Shown here: one piece after another, positions 41,101-48,508 of the stretch
How positions within the stretch are numbered: position 1 is the stretch's first letter
Layout: each line of letters begins with the position of its first letter
Origin: Streptomyces sp. TRM68367
GTDB lineage: Bacteria; Actinomycetota; Actinomycetes; Streptomycetales; Streptomycetaceae
Assembly: GCF_014495685.1 (NCBI RefSeq)
Contig: NZ_JACTVI010000055.1
Location: 1 to 54,544, forward strand
Reading direction: 5' to 3'
Length of the DNA stretch: 54,544 bases
Notes under the pieces: generated by a model
What the model was told of the DNA's origin: nothing
What the model saw: the letters and a program-made list of their open reading frames with translations, nothing else
Databases searched by the model: none
Translations under genes and position numbers: made by a program

Positions 41101-41916
41101 TCACTGCTTGTCGAAGCGCGGGGTGTCCTGCGGCTGCTGCTGGGACTGCTGCGACTGGTCGGACTCAGCCTGACCCGTGCCGCCTTCGATGGCCTGCCGG
41201 TCGCCGGTCGGTCCGCCGGCCAGCTCGGCCTTCATGCGCTGCAGTTCCAGCTCTACATCCGTACCACCGGAGAGCCGGTCCAGCTCGGCCTGGAGGTCGT
41301 CCTTGTGCATGCCGGACTGGTCGTCGAGGGCCCCGGAGGCCAGAAGTTCGTCGATGGCACCGGCGCGCGCCTGCAGCTGGGCCGTCTTGTCCTCGGCCCG
41401 CTGGACCGCCATGCCGACGTCGCCCATCTCCTCCGAGATGCCGGAGAACGCCTCGCCGATCCGGGTCTGCGCCTGCGCCGCCGTGTACGTGGCCTTGATC
41501 GTCTCCTTCTTCGTGCGGAAGGCGTCGACCTTCGCCTGGAGCCGCTGGGCCGCCAGGGTGAGCTTCTCCTCCTCGCCCTGGAGCGTGGCGTGCTGCGTTT
41601 CGAGGTCGGTGACCTGCTGCTGCAGCGCGGCCCGGCGCGACAGCGCCTCTCGGGCCAGGTCCTCGCGGCCCAGCGCGAGCGCCTTGCGGCCCTGGTCCTC
41701 CAGCTTGCCCGACTGCTGCTGCAGCTGGTTGAGCTGGAGTTCCAGCCGCTTGCGCGACGTGGCCACGTCCGCGACACCGCGGCGGACCTTCTGGAGCAGC
41801 TCCAGCTGCTTCTGGTACGAGTAATCGAGGGTCTCGCGCGGGTCCTCGGCCCGGTCAAGGGCCTTGTTCGCCTTCGCGCGGAAGAGCATCCCCATACGCT
41901 TCATGACACCGCTCAT
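41101..41916 (-). CDS. PspA/IM30 family membrane-stress protein
   Basis: The 271-residue protein is almost wholly coiled-coil, as in the ESCRT-III-like PspA/Vipp1 family. It opens with an amphipathic helix (MKRMGMLFRAKANKALDRAE) and the family signature DPRETLDYSYQKQLELL, and ends with a Gln-rich disordered tail (QSQQSQQQPQ). Such proteins assemble on damaged membranes. The ATG at 41916 is used; AAGGGGG lies about 12 bases upstream. PspAA follows, then the kinase/regulator pair. Confidence 0.94.
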   Translation of the reverse strand: MSGVMKRMGMLFRAKANKALDRAEDPRETLDYSYQKQLELLQKVRRGVADVATSRKRLELQLNQLQQQSGKLEDQGRKALALGREDLAREALSRRAALQQQVTDLETQHATLQGEEEKLTLAAQRLQAKVDAFRTKKETIKATYTAAQAQTRIGEAFSGISEEMGDVGMAVQRAEDKTAQLQARAGAIDELLASGALDDQSGMHKDDLQAELDRLSGGTDVELELQRMKAELAGGPTGDRQAIEGGTGQAESDQSQQSQQQPQDTPRFDKQ

Positions 41917-42212
41917 GGGCTTCGCGCGCCCCCTTCTGACGGACTCCAGCTCCAGCGACTGCAACAGAACCCACAGTACGGGCCCTGCATCCATTACCGC
42001 ACTGTTCGGGGACGGATGCGCTCATCCCCAAGGACGACTGCGTATGCTCCTGCTCCGGCGTAAGGAGTAGGAGCTCCCCGGTGACGGCCGGAGCAGCACA
42101 CCAAAGGGGTGTACGCAAAGTCCCCTCTGTCCCCCTGAAGACGACTGGTGTTGCCGGATCGTTCCCCGCCGGGCTGGGGTCCACACCCCCCTACCCCGTA
42201 CTCTTGGGTTTT

Positions 42213-42812
42213 GTGTTCCGTAGCCGTGCCAAGGATGAGAAGGCCCAGAGCGCCGCGAAGGCGCCGGTGACCGACTCCAGTCAGCCCCGTCACCCGGAGG
42301 CCCCCAAGGGCCGCCCCACACCCAAGCGCAGCGAGGCCCAGTCGCAGCGCCGCAGCGTGGCCAACACGTCGATGACGCGCAAGGAGGCCGCCAAGCGGCA
42401 GCGTGAGGAGCGCCGTGCCGCAATGGAGCGTCAGCGCCAGGCGCTGGCGAGCGGCGACGAGCGCTATCTGCCCGCCCGGGACAAGGGCCCGGTCCGCCGG
42501 TTCGCGCGCGACTTCATCGACTCGCGGTTCAACATCGCGGAGTTCTTCCTTCCGATGGCCGTGGTGATCCTCGTGCTGAGCATGGTGCGGGTGGCCGCGC
42601 TGCAGAACATCGCGCTGCTGCTGTGGCTCGTGGTGATCGTGCTGATCGTGCTGGACTCGTTCGTCACCGGATTCCGGCTGAAGAAGCGGCTCGCCGAGCG
42701 CTTCCCGGACGACAACAAGCGCGGCGCGGTCGCCTATGCCCTGATGCGCTCCCTCCAGATGCGTCGGCTCCGGCTGCCGAAGCCGCAGGTCAAGCGCGGG
42801 GAGCGGCGCTGA
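42213..42812 (+). CDS. DUF3043 family membrane protein
   Basis: The 199-residue protein has a highly charged basic N-terminal half (SMTRKEAAKRQREERRAAMERQRQ), then two transmembrane helices (about residues 115-135 and 140-160) and a basic C-terminus. This is the DUF3043 layout; function unknown. I chose the GTG at 42213, where homology starts (FRSRAKDEK). A TACTCT box ends eight bases before it and no ribosome site is seen. The frame extends to 42081 but that part is not family-like. The stop overlaps the methyltransferase start. Confidence 0.87.
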   Translation: MFRSRAKDEKAQSAAKAPVTDSSQPRHPEAPKGRPTPKRSEAQSQRRSVANTSMTRKEAAKRQREERRAAMERQRQALASGDERYLPARDKGPVRRFARDFIDSRFNIAEFFLPMAVVILVLSMVRVAALQNIALLLWLVVIVLIVLDSFVTGFRLKKRLAERFPDDNKRGAVAYALMRSLQMRRLRLPKPQVKRGERR

Positions 42813-43633
42813 GCACGACGCCGTTCGCCGGCGGCGCAGCGGACGCCTGGCTGGACAGGCTCGGCGGTCTGCGGGATGACGTACGGCAGGAGCTGGTGGC
42901 CCGGCAGCTGGACGAGCAGATATCCGGGCGCTTCCCTGTCGGGCAGCGGCTGCGGATCCTCGACGTCGGCATGGGGCAGGGCACGCAGGCGCTGCGGCTG
43001 GCCCGGGCCGGGCACAAGGTGACCGGTCTCGAGCAGGACCCGCAGCTGATCGCCGCGGCCCGCGCGTCCCTCGCCGGTGAGCCGGAGGGCATCCGGGAGC
43101 GGATGCGGATCATCGAGGGCGACGGCCGGGACACCGGGGTGCATTTCCTGCCCGGCAGCTTCGACGTGGTGCTGTGCCACGGCGTGCTCATGTACGTCGA
43201 GGAGCCCGACCCGCTGCTGGCAGGGCTGGCGCGGATGCTCGCACCCGGCGGCCTGCTGTCGCTGCTGGTACGCAACGGCGATGCCCTGGCGATGCGGCCG
43301 GGCCTGTACGGCGACTGGGCCGGGGCGCTGGCCGCCTTCGACACCACGTCCTACCTCCCCCATCCTCGAACAGACTCGAACGGGGGGACCCCCATCCGGC
43401 TCGGACTCGACGTGCGCGCCGACCGGCTCGCGTCCCTGACGGCGACGCTCGCGGGCATCGGGGCGCCGCTGCACTCCTGGTACGGCGTGCGGGTCTTCAC
43501 GGACACGGCGGCGGACGACGCGGAGCCCCCGGCCGACGTGGAGGCACTGCTCGCGGTGGAGGTGCGGGCCGGGCGGACGGATCCGTACCGGGGGGTCGCG
43601 GCGTTGCTGCATCTGTGCGGGGTGCGGGGCTGA
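42809..43633 (+). CDS. class I SAM-dependent methyltransferase with probable CTG start
   Basis: The 274-residue methyltransferase has the Rossmann motif ILDVGMGQGTQALRLA, the acidic loop TGLEQDPQ, EGDGRD and DVVLCHGVLMYVEEPDPLLAGLARMLAPGG. No ATG, GTG or TTG exists near the conserved N-terminus in this frame. CTG at 42809 follows GGGGAG by five bases and overlaps the upstream TGA as CTGA, just where ATGA/GTGA would sit. The first standard start is GTG 42896, which would drop 29 residues. Residues about 182-195 derive from an in-frame repeat (43352-43396). Substrate unknown. Confidence 0.85.
   Translation: MSTTPFAGGAADAWLDRLGGLRDDVRQELVARQLDEQISGRFPVGQRLRILDVGMGQGTQALRLARAGHKVTGLEQDPQLIAAARASLAGEPEGIRERMRIIEGDGRDTGVHFLPGSFDVVLCHGVLMYVEEPDPLLAGLARMLAPGGLLSLLVRNGDALAMRPGLYGDWAGALAAFDTTSYLPHPRTDSNGGTPIRLGLDVRADRLASLTATLAGIGAPLHSWYGVRVFTDTAADDAEPPADVEALLAVEVRAGRTDPYRGVAALLHLCGVRG
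43352..43396. repeat. hairpin repeat embedded in frame in a methyltransferase gene
   Basis: A TACCTCCCCCATCC...GGGGGGACCCCCATCC element lies inside the methyltransferase gene. It keeps the frame and adds about 14-15 residues (LPHPRTDSNGGTPI). Its CCCCC/GGGGG arms and ACCCCCA end resemble intergenic elements at 2748-2783 and the cassettes within repeat family A. Confidence 0.7.
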
Positions 43634-43651
43634 GACCCGTTCGACGCGTGC

Positions 43652-43682
43652 GGAGGGGCGGCCCGACCGGGGCCGCCCCTCC
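43652..43682. terminator. bidirectional terminator
   Basis: GGAGGGGCGGCCC and GGGCCGCCCCTCC form a perfect 13-bp stem with a five-base loop, between the convergent methyltransferase gene and the 70-residue gene. Confidence 0.85.
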
Positions 43683-43696
43683 TCGCGCACCCGCGC

Positions 43697-43909
43697 CTAC
43701 GACTGGTCCGCGTGCAGGCTCATCGGGCCGTAGATCTCCTTGCCGTCCTCGAACAGCCGCACCTGGTCGGTGCCGCCGTCCAGCAGGGCCTTCCAGTGCT
43801 CCCCGATCCAGGACTCGGCGTCGCCCTGCGTGGTGAACTCCTCGGGCGGCACCGCGGGCTGGACCTCCGTCCCGTCGGCCTTCTCGAACCGCCACGTCCA
43901 TGCCGCCAT
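43697..43909 (-). CDS. small conserved protein (70 aa)
   Basis: The 70-residue protein begins MAAWTWRFEKADGTEV and is rich in Trp, Glu and Gly with no membrane segment or cysteine. The compact sequence (GDAESWIGEHWKALLDGG) suggests a folded alpha/beta domain widely conserved in streptomycetes. No function is known to me. The ATG at 43909 has GGGAGG five bases upstream; ten extra upstream codons in frame lack such a site. Confidence 0.82.
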   Translation of the reverse strand: MAAWTWRFEKADGTEVQPAVPPEEFTTQGDAESWIGEHWKALLDGGTDQVRLFEDGKEIYGPMSLHADQS

Positions 43910-44017
43910 GTAGGCCTCCCAAGTGTGAGCGAGCTGCACTGCCGAAGCCTATGTGTTCTGTTGGGTTGCCTGATGAAGAAACAGCAGGTGATCGGTCTTC
44001 TGCGGGCCGTATGTGGT

Positions 44018-44053
44018 TGATCGCGCAGTTCCCCGCGCCCTTACGGGGCGCGT
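44018..44053. repeat. short family-B-like GCGCAGTTCCCCGCGCCC element
   Basis: TTGATCGCGCAGTTCCCCGC followed by GCCCTTACGGGGCGCG forms a stem-loop. It shares the CCCCGCGCCC core of repeat family B and resembles the element near 31403. It lies in the gap before the cobU-type gene. Confidence 0.6.
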
Positions 44054-44096
44054 CGCCGTCACGCGTGTTGTGCAGTGACCGGCGAAAATCGTGTGC

Positions 44097-45296
44097 GTGG
44101 AAATTACTCTGCTCGGTACCGGTGCTCCCGCGGGGCTTCCCCGCCCCGACTGTCCCTGTGCTGCCTGTGCGGTCGCGCTCGGGCGGGACGCGCGGGCGGC
44201 CACCGCGCTGCTCGTGGACGGGTCGCTGCTGCTCGATCTGACGCCCGGCGCGGCGTTCGCGGCGGCGCGGGCCGGGCGCTCGCTGGGCGGTGTACGGCAG
44301 GTGCTGCTGTCGCATCCGCACAACGGGCCGGCGCTGGAGGTGCCGGCCGGGCTGCCGCAGCCCGGCCGGGTGCCGGACGGGCGGGAGCTGGCGCTGCTGA
44401 CGGGTCATCGGGTGCGGGCGCTGGCGATGGACGCGCCGGGCACCGGGTACGCGGTGACCGGACCGGACGGGCAGCGGCTGCTGTACCTGCCGCCGGGCGC
44501 GGCGCCGGCCGGTCTCGAGGAACCGGCCGAGTCGTACGACATGGTCCTCGCGGACGTCGTGGGGCGGCCGGACGCGCCGGCACGGCTGCGGGCGGTGGGC
44601 GCGGTGGGGCCGACGACGGATGTGGTCGCCGTCCATGTGGAACACGACGTGCCGACGGGCCCGGAGCTGCACCGGCGGCTCGCGGCGGCGGGAGCGCGGG
44701 CGGTGCCGGACGGGACGACACTGGTGGTGGGCGTGTACGAGGACGTACCCGATGTGCCGCGGCGGACGCTGGTGCTGGGCGGGGCGCGGTCCGGGAAGTC
44801 GGTGGAGGCCGAGCGGCGTCTTGAGTCCTTCCCCGGCGTGCTGTACGTGGCGACGGGCGGGTCCCGCAACGGGGACACGGAGTGGTCGGCGCGGGTCGCC
44901 GCGCACCGCGACCGCCGGCCGGGGTCGTGGCGGACGGCCGAGACCTGCGATCTGGTGCCGCTGCTGACGGACTCCGGGCCGCCGCTGCTCATCGACTGCC
45001 TGTCGCTGTGGCTGACGGACGCGATGGACGCCGTCGGAGCGTGGGACGACGCGGAGTGGGCGGACGGCGGGGAACGGGCGCTCAGGGAGCGGGTGCGGGA
45101 GCTGACGGACGCGGTACGCGCGACGCGGCGGACGGTGGTCGCCGTGTCCAACGAGGTGGGCTCGGGCATCGTGCCGGCCACCGCGTCCGGGCGGCGCTAC
45201 CGGGACGAACTCGGGCGGCTCAACGCGGCGTTCGCGGACGAGTGCGAGCACGTGCTGCTGGTGGTGGCCGGGCAGGCGATGGTGCTGCGGGGGTGA
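44097..45296 (+). CDS. metallo-beta-lactamase-like domain fused to CobU (adenosylcobinamide kinase/GTP transferase)
   Basis: The 399-residue protein has an N-terminal MBL-fold-like domain (1-~215; ITLLGTGAPAGLPRPDCPC, LLSHPHNGP at 71-78) that lacks most of the HxHxDH metal motif. A CobU domain follows, with P-loop GGARSGKS at 228-235, then YVATGG, the RRPGSWRT segment and IDCLSLWLTD. CobU phosphorylates adenosylcobinamide and attaches GMP in nucleotide-loop assembly. cobT and cobS downstream complete that pathway. The GTG at 44097 fits the domain start; GTG 44091 is possible. Confidence 0.92.
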   Translation: MEITLLGTGAPAGLPRPDCPCAACAVALGRDARAATALLVDGSLLLDLTPGAAFAAARAGRSLGGVRQVLLSHPHNGPALEVPAGLPQPGRVPDGRELALLTGHRVRALAMDAPGTGYAVTGPDGQRLLYLPPGAAPAGLEEPAESYDMVLADVVGRPDAPARLRAVGAVGPTTDVVAVHVEHDVPTGPELHRRLAAAGARAVPDGTTLVVGVYEDVPDVPRRTLVLGGARSGKSVEAERRLESFPGVLYVATGGSRNGDTEWSARVAAHRDRRPGSWRTAETCDLVPLLTDSGPPLLIDCLSLWLTDAMDAVGAWDDAEWADGGERALRERVRELTDAVRATRRTVVAVSNEVGSGIVPATASGRRYRDELGRLNAAFADECEHVLLVVAGQAMVLRG

Positions 45297-45302
45297 CCGT
45301 TG

Positions 45303-46259
45303 CTAGGACCGCCCCGGCTTGCGGGCGATGACGCGGTACGCGTTGGAGAAGTGGGTGCGGCGCAGTACGGGTGCCAGGGCGTGGTCGAGGAGGATCGTCG
45401 CGGCGAGGAGCGGGGCGGTGGTCCGGCGCAGTGCCCGGTGGCGGCGGTACAGGGGCATCAGCGACGACGTGAGGGCAGCCGTCAGGTCGTCGGGGATGTG
45501 GGCGGCGGCGCGGTCGGCGACGAGGATCGTGCAGCCCAGGTGCTCCAGTTCCGCGCGGAGGTTGGGCAGCGGGATCAGGTGGAGGTGGCGCGGCTGGTCG
45601 TACGGGAGCCACCGGCGGCCCAGCAGGGCGGCGAACGCGCTGTCGGGGTCGGGGAGTTCGAGGAACAGCAGGCCGCCGGGTCTGAGGACCGTGAGGGCGG
45701 CGCGCAGTTCGGCGCGCGGGTCGTGGGTGCCGGGCAGGTGGTGGAGCATGCTGACCACGTCGTAGCGGGCGCGCAGGCGGGTGGTGATCTCCGGTGCGGT
45801 GAGCGGGCCGCGGTAGGCCTCCTCCACCCGCTCCGCCGCGAGGGCCTCGGCCGCCCGGTCGGTGGGGTCGACGCCGTCGAACGCCGTGTACGGCAGCAAC
45901 TCCCTGGCCCTCTCCGGGAAGTGGCCGTGGCCGGTGCCGACGTCCAGCCAGCTCTCCGGCTCGGGAAGGATTCGCCGGAGGGCGCGGGCGGTGGCGCGGT
46001 GCCGGCGCCGGGCGCCGGCACGGGGGCGGTCCAGGCGGAAGGTGGCCAGGCCCTCCGGGGTCAGCCGCGGGTTCTGGAAGACATGGGCGCAGTCGCGGCA
46101 CGCGTCGACGACGAACGTGCCCGGGCCCCGTCCGGTGAGGTCGGGGCTGCGCAGGAGGGTGCGCAGGCGGCGCGAGCCGCACCAGGGGCAGTCGTCCCGG
46201 CGCGGTTCGTGGACCGGTACGGCGGTTCTGCGGGGCAGGGCGGCGGGAACGGTGAGCAT
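45303..46259 (-). CDS. class I SAM methyltransferase with zinc-ribbon N-terminus
   Basis: The 318-residue protein opens with a four-Cys zinc ribbon (CPWCG, then CRDC), followed by a Rossmann methyltransferase domain (WLDVGTGHGHFPERA, FDGVDPTD, YDVVSMLHHLPGTHDP, LRPGGLLFLELPDPDS). This resembles Methyltransf_23-type enzymes acting on sugars or lipids. A C-terminal helical region follows. The ATG at 46259 has GGAG eight bases upstream. It sits between cobU- and cobT-type genes in opposite orientation, with its stop 6 bases after the cobU stop. No role in cobalamin synthesis is implied by sequence. Confidence 0.87.
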   Translation of the reverse strand: MLTVPAALPRRTAVPVHEPRRDDCPWCGSRRLRTLLRSPDLTGRGPGTFVVDACRDCAHVFQNPRLTPEGLATFRLDRPRAGARRRHRATARALRRILPEPESWLDVGTGHGHFPERARELLPYTAFDGVDPTDRAAEALAAERVEEAYRGPLTAPEITTRLRARYDVVSMLHHLPGTHDPRAELRAALTVLRPGGLLFLELPDPDSAFAALLGRRWLPYDQPRHLHLIPLPNLRAELEHLGCTILVADRAAAHIPDDLTAALTSSLMPLYRRHRALRRTTAPLLAATILLDHALAPVLRRTHFSNAYRVIARKPGRS

Positions 46260-46417
46260 GGGCGGCTCCGGCGACAGAGGTGTACGACCGAGATGTAGCG
46301 GATGATCTATCACAAAACGGTACGCACGGGATCGTGATCCGGGGTGCAATGACGTCGTCGCGGCGGAGTCGTGATGTGGCGCCGCCCCCTCCGACCGGGG
46401 CCGGTACTGTTCGGCGA

Positions 46418-47509
46418 ATGAGCTCGCTGAATCTCGACGAATTCACCGATCTGATCGAACGCCCCGACGGCGGGGTGCGCCGCGACGCCGAGGCGCGCCG
46501 GGAGCGTCAGATCGTGCCGCCCGGATCGCTGGGGCGGCTCGACGACCTGGGTGAGTGGCTGGCCGCGGCACAGTCCGCCGTACCGGTACGGCCGATCGAA
46601 CAGCCGCGGGTGGTGCTGTTCGCCGGGGACCACGGGATCGCCGAACGCGGGGTCTCGGCCCGGTCGGCGGGCAGCGCCGGGGAGTTGGTGCGGGAGGTCC
46701 TGGAGGGCGGCCGGCCGGTGTCGGTGCTGGCGCGGCGTCAGGGCGTACCGGTGCGGGTGGTGGACCTGGGCCTGGACTGTGACCCCGAGTCCCTGCCCGC
46801 CGACGTCGTGCGGCACCGGGTGCGGCGCGGCAGCGGCTGCATCGACGTCGAGGACGCGCTGGCCCTGGAGGAGGCCGAGGCGGCCTTCCGGGCCGGGGTG
46901 GCGTTGGCCGACGAGGAGGCCGACTCCGGTACGGATCTGGTGGTGCTCGGCGATGTGAGCGTGGGCGGGACCACGGCGGCCGGGGTGCTGGTCGCCGCGC
47001 TGTGCGGGACCGACGCGTCGGTGGTGACCGGTCGGGGCGGGCTGGCGATCGACGACCTGGCGTGGATGCGGAAGTGTGCGGCGATTCGCGACGCGTTGCG
47101 GCGCGCTCGGCCGGTTCTCGGGGACCAGTTGCAGTTGCTGGCGACGGTGGGCGGGGCCGATCTCGCGGCGATGACGGGGTTCCTGTTGCAGAGTGCGGTG
47201 CGGAAGACGCCGGTGATTCTGGACGGGGTCGTGACGGCGGCGTGTGCACTGGTGGGGCAGCGGGTGGCGTTCCGGGCGCCGGACTGGTGGCTGGCGGCCC
47301 ACGACAGTGGGGAGCCGGGGCAGGCGAAGGCGCTGGACCGGATGGCGTTGGAGCCGTTGCTCTCGCACGGGGCGACCGTGGGGGAAGGGGCCGGGGGGTT
47401 GCTGGCGCTGCCGTTGGTGCAGGCCGCTGCCGCGTTGGCCGCCGAGCTTCCTGAGCGGCCGAAGGCTTCCGAGGAGCCGGAGGAGAACCCGGAGGAGAAG
47501 CCGGAGTAG
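46418..47509 (+). CDS. cobT: nicotinate-nucleotide--dimethylbenzimidazole phosphoribosyltransferase
   Basis: The 363-residue enzyme makes alpha-ribazole phosphate for the cobalamin lower ligand. Visible motifs are PPGSLGRLDDLGEWLA, VLFAGDHGIAERGVS, LGDVSVGGTTAAGVL, ILDGVVTAACAL and SHGATVGEGAGGLLALPLV with the catalytic Glu. The C-terminus ends in a short EEPEENPEEKPE run. The ATG at 46418 is seven bases after TACTGT with no ribosome site, suggesting a leaderless message. A GGATC/GATCC palindrome at 46329-46340 lies in the divergent promoter region. Confidence 0.95.
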   Translation: MSSLNLDEFTDLIERPDGGVRRDAEARRERQIVPPGSLGRLDDLGEWLAAAQSAVPVRPIEQPRVVLFAGDHGIAERGVSARSAGSAGELVREVLEGGRPVSVLARRQGVPVRVVDLGLDCDPESLPADVVRHRVRRGSGCIDVEDALALEEAEAAFRAGVALADEEADSGTDLVVLGDVSVGGTTAAGVLVAALCGTDASVVTGRGGLAIDDLAWMRKCAAIRDALRRARPVLGDQLQLLATVGGADLAAMTGFLLQSAVRKTPVILDGVVTAACALVGQRVAFRAPDWWLAAHDSGEPGQAKALDRMALEPLLSHGATVGEGAGGLLALPLVQAAAALAAELPERPKASEEPEENPEEKPE

Positions 47510-47512
47510 GGG

Positions 47513-47605
47513 TGTTGGGTGCGCAGCCCGGCGCTACGGGGTGCCGCCCGCCCGCACCCGTGCCGCCCAGGCGGCACGCATGCCCGCGGCCTGCGAGCCT
47601 GGCGG
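47513..47605. repeat. dispersed repeat family A, copy 3 (lacking the hairpin cassette)
   Basis: Starting four bases after the cobT stop, it reads TTGGGTGCGCAGCCCGGCGC, then CACCCGTGCCGCCC, then directly AGGCGGCACGCATGCCCGCG and GGCCTGCGAG. The GGTACCTCCCAG...CTGGGGGA cassette present in copies 1 and 2 is missing, so this copy looks like the empty or deleted form. Confidence 0.85.
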
Positions 47606-47660
47606 CCATCGCGGCGGTGCTGGCGCTGTGCGCGGTGACCGTGGTGCGGCGGCGCCGGCG

Positions 47661-48425
47661 TCAGCGGCGGTCGGGCAGCCGCGCGGGTGCCGCATCCGGT
47701 CTGCCGCCGATCCAGTCCTGAAGGCCGCGGAGGGGGCGGGCCCAGCGGCGGTCGTGACGGTAGGCGCGCAGGGTCGCTCTGGCCCGCGCGCGCGGGCGGC
47801 GCCGGTAGAAGCGCTTGGCCCACGGGGAGCCGGGACGGGCCAGCCGTACGGCGCCGAACAGGGCGATGAGGGGGACGATCACACCGAAGATCGCGATGCG
47901 AGTCTTGCCCTTGCTCAGCGCGATCAGCGCGAAGAGGAAGTTCGCGCCGACGTTCAGGAGGACGCTTGCACGGCTCTGTTCCTCGTCCTGCGTGACTTCG
48001 TTGACACCGAACGGCGCGAAACCGGCCAGGACCAGGCCGACGAGGGCGGCGGTCAGGACGACGACCTCGACGCTCTTGCGGCCGGCCTCGGTCCAGTAGA
48101 CGTCGTCGAGGTGCAGGATCAGCGCGAACTCGTCCAGGACGAGACCGGCGCCCATGCCGAACAGGACCGCGCAGACCGCCGAACTGAGACCGTGCCTGCC
48201 GCTGGCGACCGCGCCGAAGCCGCCGACGATGGTGAGGGCGACACCGGGGATCACGTGGTGGATGTGCACGCCACCGCTGCTGACGTTGCCGAACGGCCCC
48301 TTGCCCGCCCGGATGAGGCGGGTGACGACCCGGGTGATCAGGAAGGTCAGGATGAAGGCGGCCAGGGCCAGGAGCAGGGGCAGTTTGCCCGGTTCGATGA
48401 TGTTCCGCTGCAACCAATGCCCCAT
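47661..48425 (-). CDS. integral membrane protein of unknown function
   Basis: The 254-residue protein has six or seven predicted transmembrane helices (first at LPLLLALAAFILTFLITRVV). A conserved-looking loop SSGGVHIHHVIPGVALTIVGG has a His cluster that could bind metal or substrate, and the C-terminal tail is basic and Arg-rich (KRFYRRRPRARARATLRAYRHDRR). I do not recognise a family name. The ATG at 48425 begins at MGHWLQ. It lies between cobT and cobS in the opposite direction. Confidence 0.83.
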   Translation of the reverse strand: MGHWLQRNIIEPGKLPLLLALAAFILTFLITRVVTRLIRAGKGPFGNVSSGGVHIHHVIPGVALTIVGGFGAVASGRHGLSSAVCAVLFGMGAGLVLDEFALILHLDDVYWTEAGRKSVEVVVLTAALVGLVLAGFAPFGVNEVTQDEEQSRASVLLNVGANFLFALIALSKGKTRIAIFGVIVPLIALFGAVRLARPGSPWAKRFYRRRPRARARATLRAYRHDRRWARPLRGLQDWIGGRPDAAPARLPDRR

Positions 48426-48508
48426 ATGCGCACCTTATCCGCGTGTGCTGTGCCCGCACGTCCACGGCCGCCGTCCCCGCTCTCCTGACCGCCGGGTAAC
48501 CTGCGCCG

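Noticed and set aside
42081..42212. Upstream in-frame extension of the DUF3043 gene
   Set aside because: No ribosome site and non-family-like residues; the GTG at 42213 has a well-placed -10 box.
43991..44010. Reverse-strand word resembling a B12-box (GCAGAAGACC) near the cobU-type gene
   Set aside because: The other conserved cobalamin-riboswitch blocks are absent and the orientation is wrong for cobU.
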